This document shows, piece by piece, positions 15,823-22,510 of a DNA stretch of 25,105 nt. The notes beneath the pieces are model-generated. The model worked only from the letters and a program-made list of their open reading frames with translations. It did not search any database and was not told the DNA's origin. The position numbers and the translations under genes were made by a program. This DNA is from CAKOSP01 sp964404455 (GTDB lineage: Bacteria; Bacillota_I; Bacilli_A; RF39; UBA660). Where the stretch lies: the NCBI GenBank assembly GCA_964404455.1, contig CAYOJY010000008.1, positions 1 through 25,105 on the forward strand, written 5' to 3'. The first letter of the stretch is position 1, and each line of letters opens with the position of its first letter.

Positions 15823-15854
15823 TCACCTAAACATTTGTTTCCTAAATTATATCA
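15823..15854 (-). promoter_or_regulatory. Polymerase promoter with a LexA-like inverted repeat
   Basis: On the minus strand TATAAT (15851-15846) is preceded by TGA, an extended -10. Immediately downstream, AAACA-tt-TGTTT (15829-15840) is an inverted repeat matching the B. subtilis SOS-box pattern GAACnnnnGTTC except for the outermost base of each half. The ribosome site follows at 15828-15823. The position between -10 and ribosome site suits a repressor operator. Confidence 0.45.
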
Positions 15855-15982
15855 AATTTAAACAATTATTAAAAGAGATTATAAATTAAAAATTATTACC
15901 ATAATTTTAGCTGAAAAAATAAATAATATTGAAAAAAATTTGAAAAAATGATATTATTTATAATAGAAAGAAGGTAATAAAG

Positions 15983-16045
15983 ATGGCTAACAAAAAAATA
16001 TATGGAATAATAGCAGTAACCGCAGTCCTTTATATGTTAAAATAA
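15983..16045 (+). pseudogene. Truncated leader of a secreted protein (chimeric junction)
   Basis: After the ribosome site AGAAGG comes an ATG that encodes MANKKIYGIIAVTAV. This is nearly the same as the start of the secreted protein at 24934 (MENKKLYSIIAITAVFL). Similarity then stops abruptly after codon 15 and the frame reaches TAA at 16043-16045 after 20 codons. The rest of the signal peptide and mature protein is missing. An M55 aminopeptidase fragment begins at the same point in another frame. TATAAT at 15959-15964 may be the old -10. I read this as the 5' end of a gene cut by a deletion; a misassembly could look the same. Confidence 0.7.
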
Positions 16046-16458
16046 ATGGGGAAATAGCTAACGAATTCATGATATTCAGTTATGCTGCAGCTATGGAAAA
16101 GGTTCCGGTAGTTTTCTTATCAGGAGATAAAAAACTTTGTGAAAATTCAAAAGCTTTGCATCCAAAATTATTAATTTGCCCGGTTAAAGAAGGCTTTGGA
16201 GCATCAACTTTAAACTATAATCCTAAAAATACATTAGAAAATATAAAAAACGGGGTTTATCAATCTTTAACCCAAAATTTAGATAATGCATTACCTATTT
16301 TAGCCGAAAAATTTGAATTGGAAATTTGCTACAAAGATCATATATATGCCGAAAAATTTTCTTATTTTCCCGGCGTTGAAAAAATAAATGATAATACTGT
16401 AAAATTTATTACGAACAATTATTTTGAATTATTGCGTGTATTTAAGTTTATTAATTAA
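16028..16458 (+). pseudogene. M55-family D-aminopeptidase, C-terminal fragment
   Basis: Reading the frame upstream of the ATG at 16069, homology to DppA-type M55 peptidases is recognisable from about 16028: YVKINGEIANEF, then MEKVPVVFLSGDKKLCEN, ICPVKEGFGA and the C-terminal domain to the TAA at 16458. In intact DppA (about 270 residues) these correspond to roughly the last half; the metal-binding N-terminal strand (SxDxEGI) is gone. No ribosome site precedes the ATG at 16069. Upstream of 16028 the sequence changes to the leader of a secreted protein in another frame. Such enzymes cleave D-Ala-containing peptides, and this fragment cannot carry the usual zinc site. Likely a remnant after deletion. 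Confidence 0.75.
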
Positions 16459-16465
16459 AATAATG

Positions 16466-16474
16466 TGTTACAAT
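16466..16474 (+). promoter_or_regulatory. Extended -10 promoter of the thrS T-box transcript
   Basis: TACAAT at 16469-16474 is preceded by TGT, giving an extended -10. The -35 region is weak. The start would fall near 16481, right before the first T-box stem. Confidence 0.5.
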
Positions 16475-16481
16475 ATAAATA

Positions 16482-16680
16482 TAAATCGTTAAGAAAAGAC
16501 AAGATTTTTAAAATTTATTTTCAAGAGAATTAGTGGCTGGTGTAAACTAATAATAAAATTAAAAATTACTCCTTTTCAAGAGAGCTAATAAGCTTCGGGT
16601 AAAACCGTTAGATAAATTAAGTTAAAATTGGGATGGTACCGCATATTTGCTCCTTAGTGAATATGTGGTTTCTTTTTTTT
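16482..16680 (+). promoter_or_regulatory. Threonine T-box leader with terminator
   Basis: Uncharged tRNA binding to this leader favours antitermination. Stem I has a base of GAAAAG (16493-16498) with CTTTTC (16572-16577), a middle A/T helix and an apical ATTAGT...ACTAAT helix. The unpaired bases before the 3' basal strand are t-ACT-c, so the specifier is ACU (16568-16570), a Thr codon. The conserved T-box GGGATGGTACCGC lies at about 16630-16642; its TGGT would pair with an ACCA tRNA end. The terminator is ACCGCATATT (16638-16647) with AATATGTGGT (16660-16669), followed by a T-run to 16680. The T-box bases overlap the terminator 5' arm, as expected for a switch. It controls the small ORF and thrS downstream. 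Confidence 0.92.
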
Positions 16681-16749
16681 AAAAAAACTAATCAAAATTC
16701 TAAAAAATTTGATAAAATTAAACTAAGAGGAGAAAAGGAGGAATATTAA

Positions 16750-16959
16750 TTGGATAATGATTTAAAAAAGATGTTTGTGCTTTTAAATTTCAAAAAAAAT
16801 ACTTTGGAGAAATTTTTAAGAAGTTGCACAGATACTAAAGAAAAAGAAGAAATACAGAAGCAATTAGATGCTATACAAATAAAATTAAAACTTTTGAAAA
16901 AAGAACAAGCATTAAGGAAGATGGAGGAAATAAAAAATGATAAATGTAAAAAAAGATGA
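16750..16959 (+). CDS. Small charged coiled-coil protein upstream of thrS
   Basis: I do not recognise this 69-residue protein. It starts with TTG, supported by an AAGGAGG site (16735-16741) 8 bases upstream. It is almost entirely predicted helix and very rich in Lys/Glu, with heptad-like Leu/Ile spacing from about residue 25 to 62 (KEEIQKQLDAIQIKLKLL), and no membrane segment. Two Cys are present. It lies between the T-box terminator and thrS and overlaps thrS by 23 bases in another frame; the thrS ribosome site is inside it, so translation of thrS may be coupled. It would therefore be induced by threonine starvation. It is not a displaced TGS domain. Confidence 0.7.
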   Translation: MDNDLKKMFVLLNFKKNTLEKFLRSCTDTKEKEEIQKQLDAIQIKLKLLKKEQALRKMEEIKNDKCKKR

Positions 16960-18703
16960 AAGATTAAATGTTTTAAATCACAGTTGTGCTCACTTACTTG
17001 CTCAAGCGGTTAAAAACTTATATCCAAATGCTTTATTTTGGGTAGGCCCCGTAATTGAAGAAGGTTTTTATTATGATATTGATTTAGGTGATGAAGTAAT
17101 TAATGAAGATAAAATAAGTGAAATTGAAAAAGAAATGAAAAAATTAGCTAAAGATGGAAAAAAAATAATTCGCCGCGAATTAACTAAACAAGAAGCTTTA
17201 GAAATGTTTAAAAAAGACCCTTACAAAATAGATTTAATTAACAATTTTGGTAGCGATGAAGTTATTAGCTGTTATAGCCAGGGAGATTTCATTGATTTAT
17301 GTTCTGGACCTCATTTGGAAACCGTAAAAGCAATAAAACATTTTAAATTATTAAAAGTTAGTGGAGCTTATTTTAAAGGTGATTCTAATAATAAAATGCT
17401 GCAAAGAATTTATGGTATTTGCTTTGATAATGAAGAAGATTTAACAAAACATTTAGAATTTTTAGAAGAAGCTAAATTAAGAGATCATCGAAAATTAGGT
17501 AAAGAATTAGGTATATTTATGACTTCTGATTTAGTAGGTAAAGGTTTACCAATGTATTTACCTAATGGATATATTATTTGGCAATTACTGGAAAGTTATA
17601 TTAAAGAAAAAGAATTAAAATTAGGTTATAAACATGTTTTAACTCCACCGCTTGGCAGTGTCGATTTATATAAGACCAGTGGACATTGGGATCATTATAA
17701 AGAAGATATGTTTCCTAAGATGGCAATTGAAGGCGAAGAATTTGTTTTAAGACCAATGAATTGTCCTCATCATATGATGATATTTAAAAATGATTTATAT
17801 TCTTATAAAGATTTACCTATTAGAATAGGGGAAATTGCCCGTGATATGCGCTTTGAATCTAGTGGAGCTCTAAAAGGGATTGAAAGGGCAAGGACATTTT
17901 GTCAAAATGATGCCCATTTATTTGTGACCCCCCAACAGATTAAAGATGAATTTGAAAAAGTAGTAAAATTAATTTTAGAAGTATATGAAGATTTTAATAT
18001 TAAAGAATATAATTTTAGATTATCTTTAAGAGACCCTAATGATATGCAAAAATATTATCCCGATGATGAAATGTGGAATAATGCCGAAAATACCTTAAGA
18101 AAAGTTTTAGATGAAATTGGCATTGAATATGTTGAAGCAATTGGCGAAGCAGCCTTTTATGGACCGAAGTTAGACGTTCATGTTAAACCGGCAGTAGGTA
18201 ATGATTATGCCTTATCGACTTGTCAATTAGATTTTTGTTTACCTAAAAGGTTTGATTTAACTTATGTTGATTATGACGGTAGTAAAAAAACACCGGTAGT
18301 TTTACATCGAGCAATCCTTGGATCAATTGATCGTTTTATTGCCTACATTCTTGAAGAAACAAAAGGTGTTTTACCACTTTGGTTATCTCCCGTGCAATTA
18401 AATATTATTCCGGTAAATAATGAATATCATTTAGAGTATGCTAAAAAAATTTATGAAGAATTAAAAAATTTAAATTATCGGGTTAATTTAGACGATAGAA
18501 ATGAAAAACTAGCTTATAAAATGAGAGAGAGTCAAATTAGTAAAACACCAATTACAATAATTTTAGGTCAAAAAGAAATGGATGAAAATACGATAAGCTA
18601 TCGCCTTTTAGGCAATAATGAAACAAAAAGTATTTCATTTACTGAGTTTGTAGAGTATATTAAACAAAATACTAGAATAATTAAGGATATAAACAGTCGA
18701 TAA
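16937..18703 (+). CDS. thrS: Threonyl-tRNA synthetase lacking the N-terminal TGS domain
   Basis: ThrS charges tRNA-Thr and edits mischarged Ser-tRNA. The ATG at 16937 follows GGAGG (16923-16927). The chain opens directly in the editing domain: HSCAH (H15, H19) and CSGPH (C122, H126) correspond to H73, H77, C182 and H186 of E. coli. The class II core shows MRFESSGALKGIERAR (motif 2), HRAILGSIDRF (motif 3) and zinc ligands C276, H327 and H457, corresponding to C334, H385 and H511. The constant offset of about 54-60 shows that only the first 60 residues or so, the TGS domain, are missing. The C-terminal anticodon-binding domain is present to residue 588. It is controlled by the T-box upstream. 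Confidence 0.96.
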   Translation: MINVKKDERLNVLNHSCAHLLAQAVKNLYPNALFWVGPVIEEGFYYDIDLGDEVINEDKISEIEKEMKKLAKDGKKIIRRELTKQEALEMFKKDPYKIDLINNFGSDEVISCYSQGDFIDLCSGPHLETVKAIKHFKLLKVSGAYFKGDSNNKMLQRIYGICFDNEEDLTKHLEFLEEAKLRDHRKLGKELGIFMTSDLVGKGLPMYLPNGYIIWQLLESYIKEKELKLGYKHVLTPPLGSVDLYKTSGHWDHYKEDMFPKMAIEGEEFVLRPMNCPHHMMIFKNDLYSYKDLPIRIGEIARDMRFESSGALKGIERARTFCQNDAHLFVTPQQIKDEFEKVVKLILEVYEDFNIKEYNFRLSLRDPNDMQKYYPDDEMWNNAENTLRKVLDEIGIEYVEAIGEAAFYGPKLDVHVKPAVGNDYALSTCQLDFCLPKRFDLTYVDYDGSKKTPVVLHRAILGSIDRFIAYILEETKGVLPLWLSPVQLNIIPVNNEYHLEYAKKIYEELKNLNYRVNLDDRNEKLAYKMRESQISKTPITIILGQKEMDENTISYRLLGNNETKSISFTEFVEYIKQNTRIIKDINSR

Positions 18704-18726
18704 AATTATTGAATGGAGAATTGATT

Positions 18727-19170
18727 ATGAAGAAAAAGGTTATTATAGGTATTAGTATTTTTATATTATTTGGAATATCACTAGCATTAATAAAATTTCC
18801 CGAACAGCCGCTAAAAGAATTGGAACTAGTTGATGGTATAGTAATGACAATAAAAGATGGAACCCTAACAAAAACAAGTGCAACCATAATAATTACAAGT
18901 AATGTTGATACCGAATATAAAACTGGCAGCGATTATTCTATAAATAAATATATAGACGGTAATTGGTATAATTTAAAGGTTAAAACTCAATGTGTAGTAA
19001 CCCTAATGACTCAATTGATTACTAAAGAAAGACCATTAGAGCTATTTCCTAAATGGGAAAAATGTTATGAGAGTTTAGATAAAGGAAAATATAGAATAGT
19101 AAAAAAAATATCACCATCTTACGATTCGTATGAAAAAAAAGATATTGCTGTAGAATTTACAATTGATTAA
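18727..19170 (+). CDS. Secreted or anchored protein with a Big_14-like Ig domain
   Basis: This 147-residue protein has an N-terminal signal or anchor (KKKVIIGISIFILFGISLAL) without a lipobox Cys. One domain follows whose pattern, GTLTKTSATIIITSN, then YKTGSDYSINKYIDGNWYNL, an LELFPKW segment and GKYRIVKKI, fits the bacterial Ig-like Big_14 family found in small exported Firmicute proteins. The start at 18727 follows GGAGA (18715-18719); the TTG at 18709 precedes that site. It lies 23 bases after thrS and may be read through from it, as no terminator lies between. Two Cys in the mature part could pair. Function unknown. Confidence 0.75.
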   Translation: MKKKVIIGISIFILFGISLALIKFPEQPLKELELVDGIVMTIKDGTLTKTSATIIITSNVDTEYKTGSDYSINKYIDGNWYNLKVKTQCVVTLMTQLITKERPLELFPKWEKCYESLDKGKYRIVKKISPSYDSYEKKDIAVEFTID

Positions 19171-19380
19171 AATACGAATAAAGAAGATATATTTTAATTT
19201 CCATAATTAATTTTCCAACAATTTTACTAGTCGGATTGGACGGAGGAAAAAATTATAAGAGGCATTATTTTCAAATAATTTGATGACATATTTTTACTTA
19301 AGATATTTATTGTAGATTAAACCAAATTTCACATTGTTTTAAAAAAAAGTGGAATTGTAACATATATTAAGGATAAAACC
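19171..19380. other. Intergenic stretch with no recognised gene
   Basis: About 210 bases between the Ig-like gene and the infC promoter. I see no ORF with a start and ribosome site. A weak hairpin, AATTTCAC (19325-19332) with GTGGAATT (19349-19356), has no T-run. An isolated GGAGG at 19242-19246 is followed only by a few codons. Confidence 0.4.
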
Positions 19381-19408
19381 TTGACAAAAGGTATATAATT
19401 ATTATAAA
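19381..19408 (+). promoter_or_regulatory. Promoter of infC-rpmI-rplT
   Basis: TTGACA (19381-19386), 16 bases, TATAAA (19403-19408). Transcription would begin near 19415, giving a leader of about 124 bases. Confidence 0.7.
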
Positions 19409-19414
19409 ATATGA

Positions 19415-19538
19415 TTGTTGTTAAAAAGAAAGTGATTAAATCCACCTGATTGCGGATAGTAATAGGTAAAAAACTAAACAATACGGTTTTTTAAGATGGA
19501 TTTAATTCCATCTTTTTAAATTGTGGAGGTGCTTTAAC
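19415..19538 (+). promoter_or_regulatory. L20-type attenuator leader of infC
   Basis: The leader ends in a terminator, AAGATGGA (19493-19500) with TCCATCTT (19507-19514) and T to 19517, placed just before the infC ribosome site. An alternative helix is visible: ATTAAATCCA (19435-19444) is exactly complementary to TGGATTTAAT (19497-19506), which covers half of the terminator stem and its loop, so the two cannot form together. In Firmicutes the same operon is controlled by L20 binding such a leader. The position and the switch fit; L20 binding itself is inferred. Confidence 0.75.
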
Positions 19539-20075
19539 ATAGCAATAAATAACATTAACAGTAAGGATGAATTACCAATCAATCAGCAAATTAAAGTAGC
19601 GGAAATGATGGTAATAGGTCCCAATGGCGAAAAAATTGGAATCAAGAAATTAAATGATGCTTTAACTTTAGCGGGTTATGCGGGATTAGATTTAGTTTTA
19701 ATGAACAGCTCAAGCGTTCCGGCAATAGCTAAAATTATAGATTATAATAAATTTCGTTATGAAAAACAGAAGAAAATAAAAGAAGCTCAAAAAAAACAAA
19801 GAGAAACAAATAAAGAATTAAAGGAATATCGTTTATCGGTAACGATTGATATTCATGATTTCAATACTCGTAAAAAAAATGCCTATGGTTATTTAGAAAA
19901 AGGGCATAAAATAAAAGCGTTTATAAGGTTTAAAGGTCGACAAATGGCTCATGTTGATTTAGGTGAAAAGGTTTTAATGCGTTTTGCTAATGAATTAGCA
20001 GAGGTATCAGTTATTGAAACAATGCCTAAATTAGAAGGTCGACAAATGGCAATGTTAATAGCTCCAAAAAAATAG
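19539..20075 (+). CDS. infC: Translation initiation factor IF-3 with AUA start codon
   Basis: IF-3 keeps ribosomal subunits apart and checks the start codon. The best start is ATA at 19539, 8 bases after a strong GGAGGT (19525-19530), giving (M)AINNINSKDELPINQQI; there is no ATG or GTG near, and an upstream TTG (19521) would translate through the ribosome site. Rare AUU/AUA-type starts are known for infC and allow IF-3 to repress itself. The N-domain (to about residue 75, MVIGPNGEKIG) is joined by a Lys-rich helix to the C-domain (YRLSVTIDIHDFNTRKKNA, KAFIRFKGRQMAH). At 178 residues it is complete. It is followed by rpmI after a 19-base gap. Confidence 0.93.
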   Translation: MAINNINSKDELPINQQIKVAEMMVIGPNGEKIGIKKLNDALTLAGYAGLDLVLMNSSSVPAIAKIIDYNKFRYEKQKKIKEAQKKQRETNKELKEYRLSVTIDIHDFNTRKKNAYGYLEKGHKIKAFIRFKGRQMAHVDLGEKVLMRFANELAEVSVIETMPKLEGRQMAMLIAPKK

Positions 20076-20094
20076 AAAGGAAAAGGAAGTATAT

Positions 20095-20289
20095 ATGGCA
20101 AAATGTAAACAAAAAACACATAAAGCATCAAAGAAAGTGTTAAGAAAAAAGAAAAATGGTACAATCGTTTATAAAATATCGGGTGGAAATCATAAAACTG
20201 GTAAAGACAGTGCAAAAGCAGTACGTCAAAGAAGGGGTACAAAAGTAATTAGTAAAGGAGAAACTGACAGATTAAAATCTGTTATTTAA
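20095..20289 (+). CDS. rpmI: 50S ribosomal protein L35
   Basis: A 64-residue very basic protein with the typical L35 pattern: MAKCKQKTHKASKKVLRK at the start, a middle GGNHKTGKDSAK and a C-terminal RGTKVISKGETDRLKSVI. It binds 23S rRNA in the large subunit. AAGGAA (about 20083-20088) serves as ribosome site. The order infC-rpmI-rplT is universal in bacteria. Confidence 0.95.
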   Translation: MAKCKQKTHKASKKVLRKKKNGTIVYKISGGNHKTGKDSAKAVRQRRGTKVISKGETDRLKSVI

Positions 20290-20300
20290 GGTGGTAATAT

Positions 20301-20885
20301 ATGACAAGAGTTAAAGGTGGAAATGTTGCTAAAAATAGAAGACGTAAAGTTTTAAAAGAAGCAAAGGGTTATTTTGGCAGCAAACACAGATTATTTAAAA
20401 CAGCCCAGGAACAAGTATTTCATAGTGGACAATATGCCTATAGAGATAGAAGACAAAATAAAAGGAATTTTCGTAAATTATGGATTACCAGAATTAATGC
20501 TGCGTGTCGCGAAAATGAAATTAGTTATTCAAAATTTATTAATGGTTTAACTAAAGCCGGAATAGAAATTAATCGTAAAATGTTATCTGAATTAGCAATT
20601 GATGATCAAGGATCTTTTACAAATTTAGTGGAAATTGCTAAAAAAGTTTTAAAAGGAGAAACCGTTACGGCACCAAAAATAAGCAAAACAAAAGCAGCTC
20701 CTGAAAAAACTTCAGAAAAAGTTCAGGAAACAAAACCAGAAAAGACTCCGGAAAAAGTTAAAAAAGTTTCCGAAGATTTAACAACTAAAACATTGGTAGA
20801 ATTAAAAAGCTTAGCAAAAGAAGCTGGCCTTAAAGGTTATTCTTCAATGAAAAAAGATGAATTAATTAGTAGTTTAAAAAAATAG
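20301..20885 (+). CDS. rplT: 50S ribosomal protein L20 with C-terminal Rho_N-like extension
   Basis: L20 is an early 23S rRNA binder needed for large subunit assembly and the repressor of this operon. Residues 1 to about 118 are a normal L20: TRVKGGNVAKNRRRKVLKEA, the long basic helix with GYFGSKHRLFKTAQEQVFHS, then WITRINAACRENEISYSKFI. Standard L20 ends there. This protein continues for about 75 residues: a Lys/Pro/Glu linker (about 121-158) with repeated PEKT-type units, then a small domain at about 160-194 (TLVELKSLAKEAGLKGYSS, KKDELISSLKK). The latter fits the Rho N-terminal/SAP-like helical fold that binds nucleic acids. No frameshift is involved. The domain call on the extension is by pattern. 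Confidence 0.93.
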   Translation: MTRVKGGNVAKNRRRKVLKEAKGYFGSKHRLFKTAQEQVFHSGQYAYRDRRQNKRNFRKLWITRINAACRENEISYSKFINGLTKAGIEINRKMLSELAIDDQGSFTNLVEIAKKVLKGETVTAPKISKTKAAPEKTSEKVQETKPEKTPEKVKKVSEDLTTKTLVELKSLAKEAGLKGYSSMKKDELISSLKK

Positions 20886-20907
20886 TGAATTTTTTCACTA
20901 TTTTTTT
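20877..20907. terminator. Bidirectional terminator between rplT and the serine hydrolase
   Basis: AAAAAATAGTGAA (20877-20889) and TTCACTATTTTTT (20894-20906) form a 13-pair stem with a TTTT loop and terminal T/A runs on both sides. It overlaps the rplT stop and the end of the convergent gene. Confidence 0.85.
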
Positions 20908-22354
20908 ATATTTTTCTAACTAAACTTAAATTTTCTTTTGGTTGATAAAGCTTTTCTAAAAATTTATATTGAATAGATAAATTCATAGCTGCTCGAACAA
21001 TAATTTCTTTATCTTTAGTAAAAGAAGCCGATATAGTTTTATTTTGATAATATTTTTTAAATTGATCATCGATTTGGATATATTCATCAGGAATTTGATA
21101 AATTCTATTATGAAGACGATTAGATCCTAAAAACATTGATATTTTATTCAAGGGATCAATACAAAATGTTGTTCCAGCATATCCAGGAGACATAAATGTC
21201 CGACCGGATAAAGGCAGATGGACTGATAAATGTTCAGGATTTAATTGTTTTAAATAAACAAGTGAACCAAAATAATGATTAAAATGTTTATTACCTAAAC
21301 TATCATAAGATAATACCCCAACTTCATTATCATTTATTTGAAAAAGCGATTCTTGAGAAATTATTTGATTATTAAGTAAAGCATTGCCAAATTTTATCAT
21401 ATCAGGTGTATTGGAAAAATATCCAGCATGTCCGGGCGCATTTCCTAAGTCTGATTTCATAATTTTAGCCTTCGCATCATGACTGACTCCTTTAAAGTCG
21501 TGTTTTCTTTCAACAATGTTTCCAAATTTATCCACGATTGCATTAAAATTATTGCTAGCAAGCTGATTAATTTTTTCTTTTGGAACATGTAAATGAGTAT
21601 CCTGCATCTTGCATGGCAGAAAAATAATTGCTTGAATAAATTCATCAAAAGAAATTTTGCTAACACTTTCAACAATATATTTTAAAACCATTGAGCCAAT
21701 ATCCCCATAGGCTTTTTCTGTATTAGGGTGAGGATTAATTATAGAATTAAATAAGATATTTTCGGCTTCAATTTTACTTTTAGCTGAATCTATTCTAATT
21801 TTCGTAATTACATCAACTTTAAATTTTAATAAATCATAAACTGTTACATTTTTTAAATTAATAAATTGGGGAACATACTCAGTTATAGGTTTATGTAATT
21901 CCAGTAATTTTAGTTCCACTAATTTATAAATAGCAATAGCGGTAAATATTTTTGAAGTTGATGCCAAGTCATAAATAGTATTTGTTTTTACTTCTTCTAA
22001 AAAAGGTTGAGCTTGGTTATTTTTAAGTTTAACTTCTTCTTTATTCCCACATAAAACTATGTCTCTTATTTGCTCAGTTCCAAAATTAATTACGAGTCCT
22101 GGTGTCAAGCTTCTTTTATAAACAATTTCATGCATGGCTTCTTTTAAACCGCTTTTTTCATATAATTGATGCCTTATGTCAGTAATACTTATATATTTAT
22201 TTTCTTGAATAATTTCAACTACAGTTTTCAATAATTCATAATATTCTTTTTTACAGAAAAGATACTTGTGTTCCAGTATATTCGTATTATTTTGATTAGT
22301 AAATAAATCATCAATACATTCAAATAAAATTTTATTTAAATACATATAATTCAT
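20906..22354 (-). CDS. Beta-lactamase/penicillin-binding-type serine hydrolase
   Basis: This class C beta-lactamase fold protein has the nucleophile motif S132-T-S-K135 in YDLASTSKIFTAIA, a second motif Y216-G-D218 (YGDIGS, a variant of YxN seen in esterase-like members), and GHAGYFSN at about 308-315. FKGVSHDAKAKI is typical of the family. About 80 residues before the catalytic domain form a separate, mostly helical N-terminal region of unknown role. No signal peptide is visible, so it should be cytosolic, unlike most relatives. The ATG at 22354 follows AAGGGGG 7 bases upstream (minus); the TTG at 22360 is too close to that site. At 482 residues it is longer than the usual 350-400. The substrate may be an ester or a peptide; true beta-lactam hydrolysis is unlikely. 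Confidence 0.85.
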   Translation of the reverse strand: MNYMYLNKILFECIDDLFTNQNNTNILEHKYLFCKKEYYELLKTVVEIIQENKYISITDIRHQLYEKSGLKEAMHEIVYKRSLTPGLVINFGTEQIRDIVLCGNKEEVKLKNNQAQPFLEEVKTNTIYDLASTSKIFTAIAIYKLVELKLLELHKPITEYVPQFINLKNVTVYDLLKFKVDVITKIRIDSAKSKIEAENILFNSIINPHPNTEKAYGDIGSMVLKYIVESVSKISFDEFIQAIIFLPCKMQDTHLHVPKEKINQLASNNFNAIVDKFGNIVERKHDFKGVSHDAKAKIMKSDLGNAPGHAGYFSNTPDMIKFGNALLNNQIISQESLFQINDNEVGVLSYDSLGNKHFNHYFGSLVYLKQLNPEHLSVHLPLSGRTFMSPGYAGTTFCIDPLNKISMFLGSNRLHNRIYQIPDEYIQIDDQFKKYYQNKTISASFTKDKEIIVRAAMNLSIQYKFLEKLYQPKENLSLVRKI

Positions 22355-22379
22355 TCCCAAGCCCCCTTAAATGATATTT

Positions 22380-22408
22380 ATTATAAAATTTAAGGTCTAA
22401 AAAGTCAA
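22380..22408 (-). promoter_or_regulatory. Promoter of the serine hydrolase gene
   Basis: On the minus strand TTGACT (22408-22403), 17 bases, TATAAT (22385-22380). The gene thus has its own strong promoter. Confidence 0.75.
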
Positions 22409-22456
22409 CTTAAATAAAAATGATTAAAATAATAGTTTTAAAAAATAAATATTAAC

Positions 22457-22485
22457 TTGATAAAGTTCAGTATTTTAGATATAAT
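22457..22485 (+). promoter_or_regulatory. Promoter of ftsA-ftsZ
   Basis: TTGATA (22457-22462), 17 bases, TATAAT (22480-22485). The start would be near 22492, about 20 bases before the ftsA ATG. The division operon is therefore independent of mur genes in this organism. Confidence 0.75.
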
Positions 22486-22510
22486 TAATTTATAAAATAG
22501 GAGTGGCAAT

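Noticed and set aside
19325..19356. Hairpin AATTTCAC/GTGGAATT as terminator or riboswitch
   Set aside because: The loop is long, no T-run follows and no conserved motif is visible.
19949..20242. Minus-strand ORF across infC-rpmI
   Set aside because: Antisense to two universal ribosomal/translation genes; its aromatic-rich composition reflects Lys codons on the other strand.
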